Source of the DNA: a virus
DNA length: 64,000 bases
Strand: one strand, 5' to 3'
Virus record (IMG/VR): IMGVR_UViG_3300017992_000019
Coordinates: 30,892 to 94,891 of that record
The notes beneath the pieces are model-generated. The model was not told where the DNA came from, searched no databases, and saw nothing but the letters and a program-made list of their open reading frames with translations. Made by a program: the position numbers and the translations under genes. The stretch's first letter is position 1; every line of letters starts with the position of its first letter. Of the stretch, positions 33,999-41,198 are shown one piece after another.

Positions 33999-34325
33999 AT
34001 GCACGACTTTGACATGAGAAAAAGACGGATCCGAATGACCCTCGAGGAGACGAGGAAAAAGATCGTCGAATTCGCAAACAAGAACGACGTCGGTTTCGAC
34101 TTTCACGAGCCCGACTGTCCCAACGGAGTCAAGGCCAAGGTCCGCGGGATCTGCTTTGACAACGCGCACGGCGATCACGGCGGCGAGTACACGACCCGCA
34201 CCGGCAAGCGGCGCGGTCCTTACGAAATGATCGTGATCCTCACCGACGACGACGGCAACAAGATCCGCGTCAACCTCGCGACGCTCTTTGCGCTCGCGAC
34301 AATGGATCACCGGAACAAGTTGTAG
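33999..34325 (+). CDS. Hypothetical protein preceded by RNA element A
   Basis: 108 residues; ATG with CAAGGAGGAAACC upstream. It has a basic helical N-terminus (MRKRRIRMTLEETRKKIVEF) and a central His/Cys-containing segment (HEPDCPNGVKAKVRGICFDNAHGDHGG), which might bind metal, then EMIVILTDDDGNKIRVNL strands. The frame is open upstream through the RNA element, but only this ATG has a ribosome-binding site. No family recognised. Confidence 0.6.
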   Translation: MHDFDMRKRRIRMTLEETRKKIVEFANKNDVGFDFHEPDCPNGVKAKVRGICFDNAHGDHGGEYTTRTGKRRGPYEMIVILTDDDGNKIRVNLATLFALATMDHRNKL

Positions 34326-34334
34326 GAGGGCGCC

Positions 34335-34664
34335 ATGAGTGCACAAGCAAAATGGAGGGAGCTCGCGGTGAGGTTGAGCTCGGCGTTCGTGACCGAGTAT
34401 CGGGTGAGCGGAAAACTCGACAGGCTCGTTTCGCGCACCGCGAATTTTATCCTCGAGGATCCCGAGAACAACGAGTCGGTCGCGGCCGGGCATATCAAGA
34501 TCGAGCTCGAGGAGGATTATCGCGACATGCTCGGGTATTACAAAGACACCCAAGACGAGATCAAGCGGTTGACGATCGAGCTCGGATTCGAGCTCGCGAT
34601 CGCGGCGTTTGTGGTCTCGGTCAAGAGCGCGGCCATGCGTCGCGTCAAGGAGTGCCGGCAATGA
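34335..34664 (+). CDS. Hypothetical helical protein
   Basis: 109 residues; TAGGAGG before ATG. Mostly helical with an acidic middle (KIELEEDYRDMLGYYKDTQDEIKRL) and a more hydrophobic C-terminal helix (ELAIAAFVVSVKSAAMRRV). It overlaps the second cyclotransferase gene by four bases, so the two are translationally coupled. Confidence 0.55.
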   Translation: MSAQAKWRELAVRLSSAFVTEYRVSGKLDRLVSRTANFILEDPENNESVAAGHIKIELEEDYRDMLGYYKDTQDEIKRLTIELGFELAIAAFVVSVKSAAMRRVKECRQ

Positions 34665-35185
34665 AACCGAAAACCATATTACGCAAGGGCCGGCGCGACT
34701 ACGGCCGGCCGAGTCTCAACGAAACACTCAAGCTCGGCGTGTTGGTCTTTGCCTACGGGAGCAACCTCGACGTCGATCAGATGTTTCGCCGTTGTCCCGA
34801 CTCGCTCGTCGTTGGTCCGGCGTTCCTCCCGGGATACTCGCTCGAGTTTGTCGGGCACTCCCGCGGGTGGGCCGGCGCCGTCGCGAATGTCTACAAGTCG
34901 AGCCGAGGGTGTAACGTGCCGGGCATGGTCTACCGGGTGACACCGGAGGATCTCGCGCACCTCGACGCTTGCGAGGGTGTGCCGTACACATACGAGCGGG
35001 TCAAGGTCCGGGTGAAAATGTTCGACGGCAAGCGGCGCACCGTGCACGTGTATCTCCGACAGGGAGATCCCGAGCTCGGGTATCCGTCGGTCCGATACTT
35101 CCGGGCGATCTATCGCGGTTACATGCTCTGGCAGTTTCACACAAACCACATTACCCGACTGTTTCGCGCGGCCGGGTATTCATAA
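34661..35185 (+). CDS. Gamma-glutamylcyclotransferase-like protein 2
   Basis: 174 residues, ATGA overlap with the preceding gene. After a basic 25-residue lead the fold starts with VLVFAYGSNLDVDQMFRRCP, the YGSN loop of the GGCT/ChaC group, and continues with GMVYRVTPEDLAHLDACEGVPYTYERV, whose EG motif holds the likely catalytic Glu. It differs strongly from the first copy, so it is not a recent duplicate. The C-terminal 50 residues (SVRYFRAIYRGYMLWQFHTNHITRL) are unique. Likely substrate: a gamma-glutamyl amide tied to the nearby amidoligase. Confidence 0.82.
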   Translation: MKPKTILRKGRRDYGRPSLNETLKLGVLVFAYGSNLDVDQMFRRCPDSLVVGPAFLPGYSLEFVGHSRGWAGAVANVYKSSRGCNVPGMVYRVTPEDLAHLDACEGVPYTYERVKVRVKMFDGKRRTVHVYLRQGDPELGYPSVRYFRAIYRGYMLWQFHTNHITRLFRAAGYS

Positions 35186-35198
35186 GAAAGGAGATTGA

Positions 35199-35257
35199 CC
35201 TCGCGGAGAGCTCGTCGCGGAGCTCTCCGACTTTTGCTCCGGCGTAGGAGCGCGAGG
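35199..35257 (+). ncRNA. Three-way-junction RNA element, copy B
   Basis: P1 CCTCGCG (35199-35205) pairs CGCGAGG (35251-35257). P2 GAGAGCT (35206-35212) pairs AGCTCTC (35221-35227). The joining strand is CGACTTTTG (35228-35236). P3 CTCC/GGAG (35237-35250) has a GGCGTA loop. All other joints are flush. It starts 13 bases after the cyclotransferase stop and ends 24 bases before the next ATG. Confidence 0.72.
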
Positions 35258-35281
35258 GAAACGAAAACCAAGGAGGGAATC

Positions 35282-35659
35282 ATGCCCGCACATTGTCAAA
35301 CGGAAATGTACGACGACCGCAACCCGCTCGCGAAGTGGCGGATCACTCACTCATGGATCGAGGAGGTCGGCGTCGTGGGAGACGAGAGAAAGAAAACCCC
35401 GATCGACGTCGTCGGCCCGAGGACTTGTCCTCCCGACGAGGACGATCACAAATTCAAGTGGACCGAGTTTCGGATCTACGACGACGACGGCGAGCTCTAC
35501 TATGAGGGGATCATGAACGAGCATTGCGAGGGGCTCGACCCGCTCGACGACTTCGGCACGCCGAATGCCGGCGCGACCGAGTTGCGGATCAAGGTCAAGG
35601 ATCAGGAGTGCCCGACGTGCAAGGGCACCGGCAAATGCGACCGTTGGGAAACGGTCTGA
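35282..35659 (+). CDS. Small protein with DnaJ-like CxxCxGxG zinc motif
   Basis: 125 residues; ATG with AAGGAGG upstream. The end, CPTCKGTGKCDRWE, carries a CxxCxGxGxC motif as in DnaJ-type zinc centres, but only one copy is present. The body is acidic with beta-type stretches (FRIYDDDGELYYEGIM). A TTG start at 35195 would translate the RNA element and is not accepted. Confidence 0.6.
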   Translation: MPAHCQTEMYDDRNPLAKWRITHSWIEEVGVVGDERKKTPIDVVGPRTCPPDEDDHKFKWTEFRIYDDDGELYYEGIMNEHCEGLDPLDDFGTPNAGATELRIKVKDQECPTCKGTGKCDRWETV

Positions 35660-35672
35660 AAGGAGATCGGTC

Positions 35673-36257
35673 ATGGTACGGTTACCGATACGGGTTCCGA
35701 CGGCCGAGGAGAGGTACAACGAAAAGCTCGAGTTGATCGCACGCTTCGCGCACGTGCCGGAGTCGGTCGTGCGCGCCTTGCATCGATCCTACATGAGAGT
35801 CGGCCGGATGAAATGCTACACCGACGGCGGGCCGGTCACGCGCAAGCATCGACGGGCCGGTCACGACAGCATGAGAAAGCGCGCGCTCGACGAGCTCCGG
35901 CGCACGATGCTCGAGATCCTCGGCGGTCCTTTCGCCGGGTCAAGCGCGTTGTGGTATCGCGGTCTCCGCGAGCAAGCTCACGCCGATCGCGCGTGGTCGT
36001 TGCTCAATGACCTCGTCGAGGCATACGACGCGCGGCGCGAGCACGACGGTTTGTGTTCCCCGGAGACGATCGCGAAAGTGATCCACGATCACATGAGCAA
36101 GGATCAGCGGCGCGGGTATTTCCGCGAGCAATTTTTCGGCGACAACGCTTTCGAGGAGATCCTCGGAAAGGTCAAGCTCCCGGACTTCTCGCACTTGCAC
36201 CTCGCCGAGATCCTCGACGCTCTCGAGAGTCTCTTGTATCCCAACGCGGCCGAGTGA
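35673..36257 (+). CDS. Hypothetical helical protein
   Basis: 194 residues; ATG with AAAGGAG upstream. Helical and charged throughout, with basic patches (VTRKHRRAGHDSMRKRALDELRR) that could contact nucleic acid. The C-terminal third is acidic. No motif recognised. It precedes RNA element C. Confidence 0.6.
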   Translation: MVRLPIRVPTAEERYNEKLELIARFAHVPESVVRALHRSYMRVGRMKCYTDGGPVTRKHRRAGHDSMRKRALDELRRTMLEILGGPFAGSSALWYRGLREQAHADRAWSLLNDLVEAYDARREHDGLCSPETIAKVIHDHMSKDQRRGYFREQFFGDNAFEEILGKVKLPDFSHLHLAEILDALESLLYPNAAE

Positions 36258-36273
36258 TATCACCGGCCGGCAA

Positions 36274-36336
36274 GGTCTCGCGAGGCGCGCGTCGCGGCGC
36301 GCCTCGACTTGTGCTCCGGCGTAGGAGCGCGAGACC
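36274..36336 (+). ncRNA. Three-way-junction RNA element, copy C
   Basis: P1 GGTCTCGCG (36274-36282) pairs CGCGAGACC (36328-36336). P2 AGGCGCGC (36283-36290) pairs GCGCGCCT (36297-36304). The joining strand is CGACTTGTG (36305-36313). P3 CTCC/GGAG (36314-36327) has a GGCGTA loop. An adjoining hairpin GTCTCGCGG/CCGCGAGAC (36337-36364) repeats the P1 sequences, so P1 has two possible partners. The helicase ATG is 64 bases downstream. Confidence 0.75.
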
Positions 36337-36400
36337 GTCTCGCGGGTCTCCCCGGCCGCGAGACGTGCCAACCACGGGGAGGCGACTAAAGGAGGGACTC

Positions 36401-38323
36401 ATGCCACGAACAGATCCATACGAGGGACTCAACGACGCACAACGCGAGGTCGTTGCTTTCAACGAGGGCAAGATCGTCGTGTGTAGCGTTGCGGGGTCGG
36501 GCAAGACGTTGACGGTGATCCGTCGCATGTCGAGGCTCGAGCTCGACGGGCAGGATCCAAAGCGGATCGTTGCAACGACTTTCACAACCAAAGCGGCCGG
36601 CGAAATGAACGACAGGCTCGCGGCCGAGGGTTGCCCGGTACGCGGCCGGGGATCCGACGAGGGCGCCCGGGTCGGCACCTTTCACTCGGTGTCGCTTGAG
36701 GTGATCCGGGACGGTGCACCCGAGGCAAACTACAAGGTCGACGGCAAGAATCGCATGAAACTCGAGCTCAAGAAAATCCTCGGGCACACTCAAATGGATT
36801 GGAAAGGCGTCGACCTCACCGAGGTCGAATCCTGGATCGCTCACAACAAGCATGAGCTTGTGCGGCCGGAGGAGTCGAGACACCCGGAGGATCGCAGATT
36901 CGACGAGGCATACGCGCGGCATGAGGAGACCCGGGACTCTCTCGGGTTGATCACTTTCGACGACATGCCAATGCTCGCGGTTGAGTATTTGCGTTCCGAT
37001 CGCGACGCTCGCGACCGGTGGTCGACTGCTTACGATCACGTGATCGTCGACGAGGCCCAGGACGCTAACAAGGCGCAATGGGCGCTCGCCGAGATCCTCG
37101 GCGAAAACGCAAAGTCGATCATGCTCGTCGGTGACGACGATCAGTCGATCTATGAGTGGCGCGGCGCCGTGCCGGCATACCTGATCGAGTATGCGAAGCG
37201 CGCGACCGTGGTCAAGCTCGAGATCAACTACCGGTGCCGGCCGGAAATCGTCGACGCCGGCAACAAGGTGATCAAGCACAACACCGACAGGATCAAGAAA
37301 TCGGCGACGGCCGCGCGGCCGGATGCCGCGACCGTGAAATACCGACGAGTATACAACCTCGACGCCGAGGCCGAGCTCGCGCTCGAGCAGATCCGCGAGA
37401 TCGTTGCCGACGGTGTCAAGTATGGTGAGATCGCGATCCTGTATAGGACCAACGCGCAAAGCCGGGCTTTCGAGGAGGTCTTTTTGCGCGAGTCGATCCC
37501 GCACGTCGTGATCGGCGGGACCGATTTTTACGACCGCAAGGAGGTCAAGGATCTCCTCAACTACCTCAAGCTCGCAAGCAAGCTCACCGACAACAAGGCG
37601 TTTCGGGATTGCGTCAACCGGCCTTTCCGTTTCATTGGAAAGCAGACGATCGAGAAAATGCAAAGCGAGGCCGAGTCGCGCGGGATCTCAATGTGGAAAG
37701 TGTGCCGCATGGTTGCCGAGGGCGAGATCAGATTGCCGCGGGTCAATGCGTCACAACTTCGCAACCTCCGAGAGTTTCGCCGGACGGTCAAAAAAGCTCG
37801 CTCGATCCTCAAGGAGGAGAGCTCGAGGATCTCCGATGTGTTCCTCTCGGTGCTCCGCGAATCGAAATACCTGGAATGGCTCAAGCGCGACGAGGGATCC
37901 GACACGTCGGAGAATTCCCGCGAGAGCAACGTGCGAGAGTTGATCCGCACCTCGGATCGTTTCGAGACCGTCAAGGAGTTCCTCGAGTATCTCGACAACC
38001 TCGCGGCCGAAAAGCGCAAGCGGAAAAACGGAGAGACCGGAAACCTGATCCAGCTTATGACCGTGCACAAGTCAAAGGGTCTCGAGTTTCCCGTCGTGTT
38101 CGTATCGGGCGCGACCGAGTTGATCCTCCCGCACGCTCGCACGGCCAACCCGGAGGAGGAGCGCCGGTTGTATTACGTCGCGATCACCCGGGCCCGGGAT
38201 CAACTGTATGTCACCTCGCCGGCGTGTCTACTCGTCGGCGGCAAGGTGACCGAGCTCGACCCGTCGCGCTTTGTCAACGAGTCGGAGGTCAACCGCTACG
38301 CGGCCGAGGAGGCGACAGCATGA
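36401..38323 (+). CDS. UvrD/Rep-family (SF1A) DNA helicase
   Basis: 640 residues; ATG after AAAGGAGGGACTC. All SF1 motifs are visible: SVAGSGKT (Walker A, residue 28), TFTTKAAGEM (Ia), VDEAQD (II, about 217), VGDDDQSIYEWRG (III), NYRCRPEIV (around 280), LYRTNAQSR (IV), VHKSKGLEFPVVF (V, about 555) and YYVAITRARDQLY (VI). It unwinds DNA 3' to 5' during repair, recombination or fork progress. Length is typical for a compact UvrD. Confidence 0.93.
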   Translation: MPRTDPYEGLNDAQREVVAFNEGKIVVCSVAGSGKTLTVIRRMSRLELDGQDPKRIVATTFTTKAAGEMNDRLAAEGCPVRGRGSDEGARVGTFHSVSLEVIRDGAPEANYKVDGKNRMKLELKKILGHTQMDWKGVDLTEVESWIAHNKHELVRPEESRHPEDRRFDEAYARHEETRDSLGLITFDDMPMLAVEYLRSDRDARDRWSTAYDHVIVDEAQDANKAQWALAEILGENAKSIMLVGDDDQSIYEWRGAVPAYLIEYAKRATVVKLEINYRCRPEIVDAGNKVIKHNTDRIKKSATAARPDAATVKYRRVYNLDAEAELALEQIREIVADGVKYGEIAILYRTNAQSRAFEEVFLRESIPHVVIGGTDFYDRKEVKDLLNYLKLASKLTDNKAFRDCVNRPFRFIGKQTIEKMQSEAESRGISMWKVCRMVAEGEIRLPRVNASQLRNLREFRRTVKKARSILKEESSRISDVFLSVLRESKYLEWLKRDEGSDTSENSRESNVRELIRTSDRFETVKEFLEYLDNLAAEKRKRKNGETGNLIQLMTVHKSKGLEFPVVFVSGATELILPHARTANPEEERRLYYVAITRARDQLYVTSPACLLVGGKVTELDPSRFVNESEVNRYAAEEATA

Positions 38324-38730
38324 AAAAGGACAAGGAGAAAAAGGTGATCGTGATCGACAACACCGGCGAGGGCAAGGGCGGCAAGCGGCGCCGGCCGGGC
38401 AAGCGGCGCCGGCAGAAATCCGCACCGCGGCCGAGCATCGTGCCGGAGGATGGGCCCGAGTTGCACCCGCGGACTCGCAACAAGATCCTCCGGCAACTTG
38501 CGGCCGAAGCGCGCAAGGTCGGCGGATCGTGCGTCGCGTTGCGGTGCTCGCTCGACCACGTCGGCGACGTGCTTGTGCTGGCGCCTCTCCTCGAGGCGAT
38601 CGTGCGTCTCAAGGAGATCGAAAAAGACGCGGTCAAGCTCGGATACAAGCCGGACAGATTCGCGCCCGCAACCCGGGGCGCGTTTCTCTCCGGTCTGATC
38701 GAGACCCTACGGATCAAAGGGAGGAGGTGA
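38320..38730 (+). CDS. Hypothetical basic protein
   Basis: 136 residues, ATGA overlap with the helicase. The first 45 residues are Lys/Arg/Gly-rich (KRRRPGKRRRQKSAPRP), likely nucleic-acid binding and unstructured; the rest is helical (NKILRQLAAEARKVGG, VLVLAPLLEAIVRLKEIEK). Translational coupling suggests a helicase-related role, but I see no known domain. Confidence 0.55.
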   Translation: MKKDKEKKVIVIDNTGEGKGGKRRRPGKRRRQKSAPRPSIVPEDGPELHPRTRNKILRQLAAEARKVGGSCVALRCSLDHVGDVLVLAPLLEAIVRLKEIEKDAVKLGYKPDRFAPATRGAFLSGLIETLRIKGRR

Positions 38731-38732
38731 TC

Positions 38733-38903
38733 GTGCACGCGAGGATCAAAGCGGTGATCGGAGACGGCGAGCGACAAGCGGTTCGTTTTGAGTGCCCGCA
38801 TTGCAAGCAAGAGACCACGGTCGAGGTTCCGGTCGGGACCGACAACTACCACGGCCGGGCGGTCGTGTGCTCCTATTGCAAGCGGACTCTCTCGCTCGAT
38901 TGA
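38733..38903 (+). CDS. Short zinc-ribbon protein
   Basis: 56 residues from GTG with GGGAGGAGG upstream; a GTG at 38727 would add two residues and overlap the previous stop. It carries CPHC near residue 21 and CSYC near residue 46, one complete zinc ribbon with beta strands between. It ends 13 bases before RNA element D. Confidence 0.6.
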   Translation: MHARIKAVIGDGERQAVRFECPHCKQETTVEVPVGTDNYHGRAVVCSYCKRTLSLD

Positions 38904-38916
38904 ATCGAAAGGAGGT

Positions 38917-38969
38917 GCACCGAGGGAGGGTGAAATCCCCTCCCCGACTTTTGCCCGAAAGGGCGGTGC
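38917..38969 (+). ncRNA. Three-way-junction RNA element, copy D
   Basis: P1 GCACCG (38917-38922) pairs CGGTGC (38964-38969). P2 GGGAGGG (38924-38930) pairs CCCTCCC (38938-38944). The joining strand is CGACTTTTG (38945-38953). P3 CCC/GGG (38954-38963) is capped by a GAAA tetraloop. Only A38923 is unpaired between P1 and P2. It lies 23 bases before the ATG of the Toprim protein. Confidence 0.72.
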
Positions 38970-38992
38970 CGGAAACCCGAAAGGAGGATGCT

Positions 38993-39913
38993 ATGCCTTG
39001 CATTTGCTATGTCGAAAAGAATTTCTCGGCGGGCTCGCGCGAAGTGATCGCGCAAGCAAACGAGATCGTCGAGGCGTACCAAGCACAGGATCTTGTGCTC
39101 ACCTTGCGTCAACTGTATTACCGGTTTGTCGCGAGCGATCTGATTCCCAACACCGACCGGTCGTACAAGAGACTCGGGTCGATAATCAACGACGCGAGAC
39201 TCGCCGGCGAGATCGATTGGAACGCGATCGAGGATCGCGGTCGCAACCTGATCCGGCGCTCGCATTGGAGCACACCGGGCGGGATCATTTCCTCGGCCGC
39301 GGCGTCGTATGCGATCGACAAGTGGAAAGGTCAAGACAACTACGTCGAGGTTTGGGTCGAGAAACAGGCGCTCGAGGCAATCATCGATCAGGCGTGCGAG
39401 CCTCTCGACGTCAACTGTATCGCGTGCAAGGGATACATGAGTCAATCCGAAATGTGGCGCGCGTCGATCCGTTACAGGGAAATGATCCAGGCCGACCGGA
39501 CGCCGGTGATCATTCACCTCGGCGACCACGACCCGAGCGGTCTGGACATGACCCGCGACATACAAGATCGTCTCGAGATTTTCGGCGTGCAAATGGAGGT
39601 CAACAGGATCGCGCTCAACATGGATCAAGTCGAGGAGTTTGATCCTCCTCCGAATCCCGCGAAGCTCTCCGACAGTCGCGCGGCCGGATATATCACCGAA
39701 TTCGGATCGGAGTCGTGGGAGCTCGACGCGCTCGAGCCGGCCGTGCTCCGGGATCTGATCCGCAAGACGATCCGGTCGTACCTCAACAAGAAAAAGTTCA
39801 AGGCGCGCGAGCAACGCGAGGAATCGGAACGCAACGCGCTCGAGGAGGTTTCGGATCGGTGGAACGAGGTTGTCGAATTTCTCGAGATCGAGAGCACCGA
39901 CGAGGAGGATTGA
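38993..39913 (+). CDS. Spo11/Topo VI-A-like protein (winged helix plus Toprim; Topo mini-A type)
   Basis: 306 residues; ATG with GAAAGGAGG upstream. Residues about 28-90 form a winged-helix segment with RQLYYRFVASDLIP, matching the region of the catalytic tyrosine in Spo11/Topo VI A (5Y-CAP domain). Residues about 115-200 form a Toprim domain: VEKQAL supplies the Glu and GDHDPSGLDM the DxD acids. No B subunit (GHKL ATPase) is encoded nearby. B-less A-subunit homologues from viruses have been described as Topo mini-A. The acidic tail (ESTDEED) is unusual. Likely acts on DNA ends or topology during replication; cleavage activity is inference. Confidence 0.65.
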   Translation: MPCICYVEKNFSAGSREVIAQANEIVEAYQAQDLVLTLRQLYYRFVASDLIPNTDRSYKRLGSIINDARLAGEIDWNAIEDRGRNLIRRSHWSTPGGIISSAAASYAIDKWKGQDNYVEVWVEKQALEAIIDQACEPLDVNCIACKGYMSQSEMWRASIRYREMIQADRTPVIIHLGDHDPSGLDMTRDIQDRLEIFGVQMEVNRIALNMDQVEEFDPPPNPAKLSDSRAAGYITEFGSESWELDALEPAVLRDLIRKTIRSYLNKKKFKAREQREESERNALEEVSDRWNEVVEFLEIESTDEED

Positions 39914-39917
39914 TCCA

Positions 39918-40169
39918 ATGGGCGACGGGATTTGCAATTTTTGCTTGATCCGAAATATCCGGGCGCGCGCAAAAACCAAAGGTCTCGAGGTGACCGTGCT
40001 CCCGTCTCCCGACGACGAGGAGGCGGGACTCAAGCCACCCGGGAACGATGTTTTCATGCACCCCCCGGGGATCTCGGTCAAGCTCCTCGAGGAGGATCGA
40101 CCCGACGACGGGCCCGGCGACTTTTGGGTTTGTTGGGTCTGGACGATCCCCAAGAAATGCGAATGTTGA
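39918..40169 (+). CDS. Small Cys-containing protein
   Basis: 83 residues from ATG four bases after the previous stop. CNFC near residue 6 and a terminal CEC are potential metal ligands. The middle is acidic and Pro-rich (DDEEAGLKPPGND). It ends at the terminator that closes this transcription unit. No family recognised. Confidence 0.5.
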   Translation: MGDGICNFCLIRNIRARAKTKGLEVTVLPSPDDEEAGLKPPGNDVFMHPPGISVKLLEEDRPDDGPGDFWVCWVWTIPKKCEC

Positions 40170-40173
40170 TCTT

Positions 40174-40249
40174 GACGCCGGCGTCGGAGGCCCGACCGGG
40201 ATCCCTCCCCGCGGCCGGGTTACGCGCCCGGCGCCGGCGTCTTTTTTTT
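40174..40249 (+). terminator. Rho-independent terminator with branched stem
   Basis: GACGCCGGCG (40174-40183) pairs perfectly with CGCCGGCGTC (40232-40241) and is followed by eight T. Inner stems GGAGG/CCTCC-type and CCGGG/CCCGG can form inside. This is the clearest terminator in the window. Confidence 0.8.
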
Positions 40250-40269
40250 GGAGGGGAAAGGAGTTTCTC

Positions 40270-40512
40270 ATGTCAGTCAAAACCTACACACTCGATCCCG
40301 ATCTCAAGGGAATCGGCGGCGACCATGCCGGCAAGTTGCTCGCGAGAGCATACGACAACGGCGGCGAGCTCGAGCTCCTCAAGACCGCGGGCGACATGTT
40401 TGTCGACATGCTTCCGAGCAAGGAGGAGCTCGTCGCGATCGCGACAGGCAAGGCGATCCTTGTCGGTCACGGTCTCGAGCTCATGTATGCAGTCAACCGC
40501 GAAAGGAGTTGA
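40270..40512 (+). CDS. Hypothetical protein
   Basis: 80 residues; AAAGGAG then ATG. Helical with alanine/leucine-rich segments (HAGKLLARAYDNGGELELLKTAGDMFVDML). First gene after the terminator. No family recognised. Confidence 0.55.
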   Translation: MSVKTYTLDPDLKGIGGDHAGKLLARAYDNGGELELLKTAGDMFVDMLPSKEELVAIATGKAILVGHGLELMYAVNRERS

Positions 40513-40514
40513 TC

Positions 40515-40979
40515 ATGCCTCCCCGCTTTATCCAGTACACGGCCGACGAGGTCAAGGCGAAGCTCGAGCCGGCCGGGTTCAAGGTCGTGAGACTGCACCG
40601 GTGCGGCGAGCTTGTGCTCGAGCGCGAGATCGATGATCACCCGGACGTCAAGATCCGGGTATACTCCTCGATCGCGATCCACAACGGCGACGCACGCGAA
40701 GTCGGCACCGACGCCGGCCGGGTGCTCCTGATCGATCGCAAGACCGACAAGCCGGTTTGGAAATCGAAGCGTGCACACCGCACGCAAAACTTTCTCGACG
40801 CGCTCCTCGCAAGGTGCCGCGTCGCATACAAGGCCGTCTCTACTCTCCCGCGGTGTCCCGTCTGCAAGGGATACATGGTCGAGCGATCCAAGCGCGGCGA
40901 GCGCAAGCCGTCGTTTCTCGGTTGCTTGAAATTTCCGGCGTGCCGTGGTACGCGAAACATTCCCCGGGGCCGGAGGTGA
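40515..40979 (+). CDS. Protein with topoisomerase-type C-terminal zinc finger
   Basis: 154 residues; AAAGGAG upstream. The last 45 residues, starting CPVCKGYMVERSKRGER and continuing FLGCLKFPACRGTRN, match the C4 zinc finger found at the C-terminus of bacterial topoisomerase I. The first 110 residues are an alpha/beta domain without topoisomerase motifs. It may act with a partner such as the Topo mini-A-like protein two genes upstream, or be a DNA-binding nuclease-like factor. Confidence 0.65.
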   Translation: MPPRFIQYTADEVKAKLEPAGFKVVRLHRCGELVLEREIDDHPDVKIRVYSSIAIHNGDAREVGTDAGRVLLIDRKTDKPVWKSKRAHRTQNFLDALLARCRVAYKAVSTLPRCPVCKGYMVERSKRGERKPSFLGCLKFPACRGTRNIPRGRR

Positions 40980-40982
40980 CCA

Positions 40983-41198
40983 ATGGGTCGGATCATGAAA
41001 TGCCGACATTGCGACGCCGAGCTTGTATGCAAGGCGTGCGGCGAAAAGCAAACCCAACGCAAGAAAACCGAGACCAAGAAACTCACCGTGCACGTCGATC
41101 CGGCGCGCGACGAGGAGCTCACGGCCGAGGCCGAAAAACTCGGGATCAGTAAGTCGGAGCTTGTGCGGCGTCGACTTGCGGCCGGAGGCGAGGAGTGA
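40983..41198 (+). CDS. Zinc-ribbon protein with ribbon-helix-helix-like tail
   Basis: 71 residues. CRHC and CKAC near residues 7-19 form a zinc knuckle pair; the C-terminal KKLTVHVDPARDEEL followed by LGISKSELVRRRL looks like a ribbon-helix-helix DNA-binding unit. A small transcription regulator is the natural guess. It overlaps the SF2 helicase by four bases. Confidence 0.6.
   Translation: MGRIMKCRHCDAELVCKACGEKQTQRKKTETKKLTVHVDPARDEELTAEAEKLGISKSELVRRRLAAGGEE

Noticed and set aside
35195-35281. N-terminal extension of the 35282 gene (and equivalents at 36053, 33780, 38792) through the RNA elements
   Set aside because: Frames are open, and in copies B and C read similar Arg-rich peptides, but copies A and D give unrelated peptides and the proper ribosome-binding sites sit just before the ATGs. 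Conservation is in the RNA.
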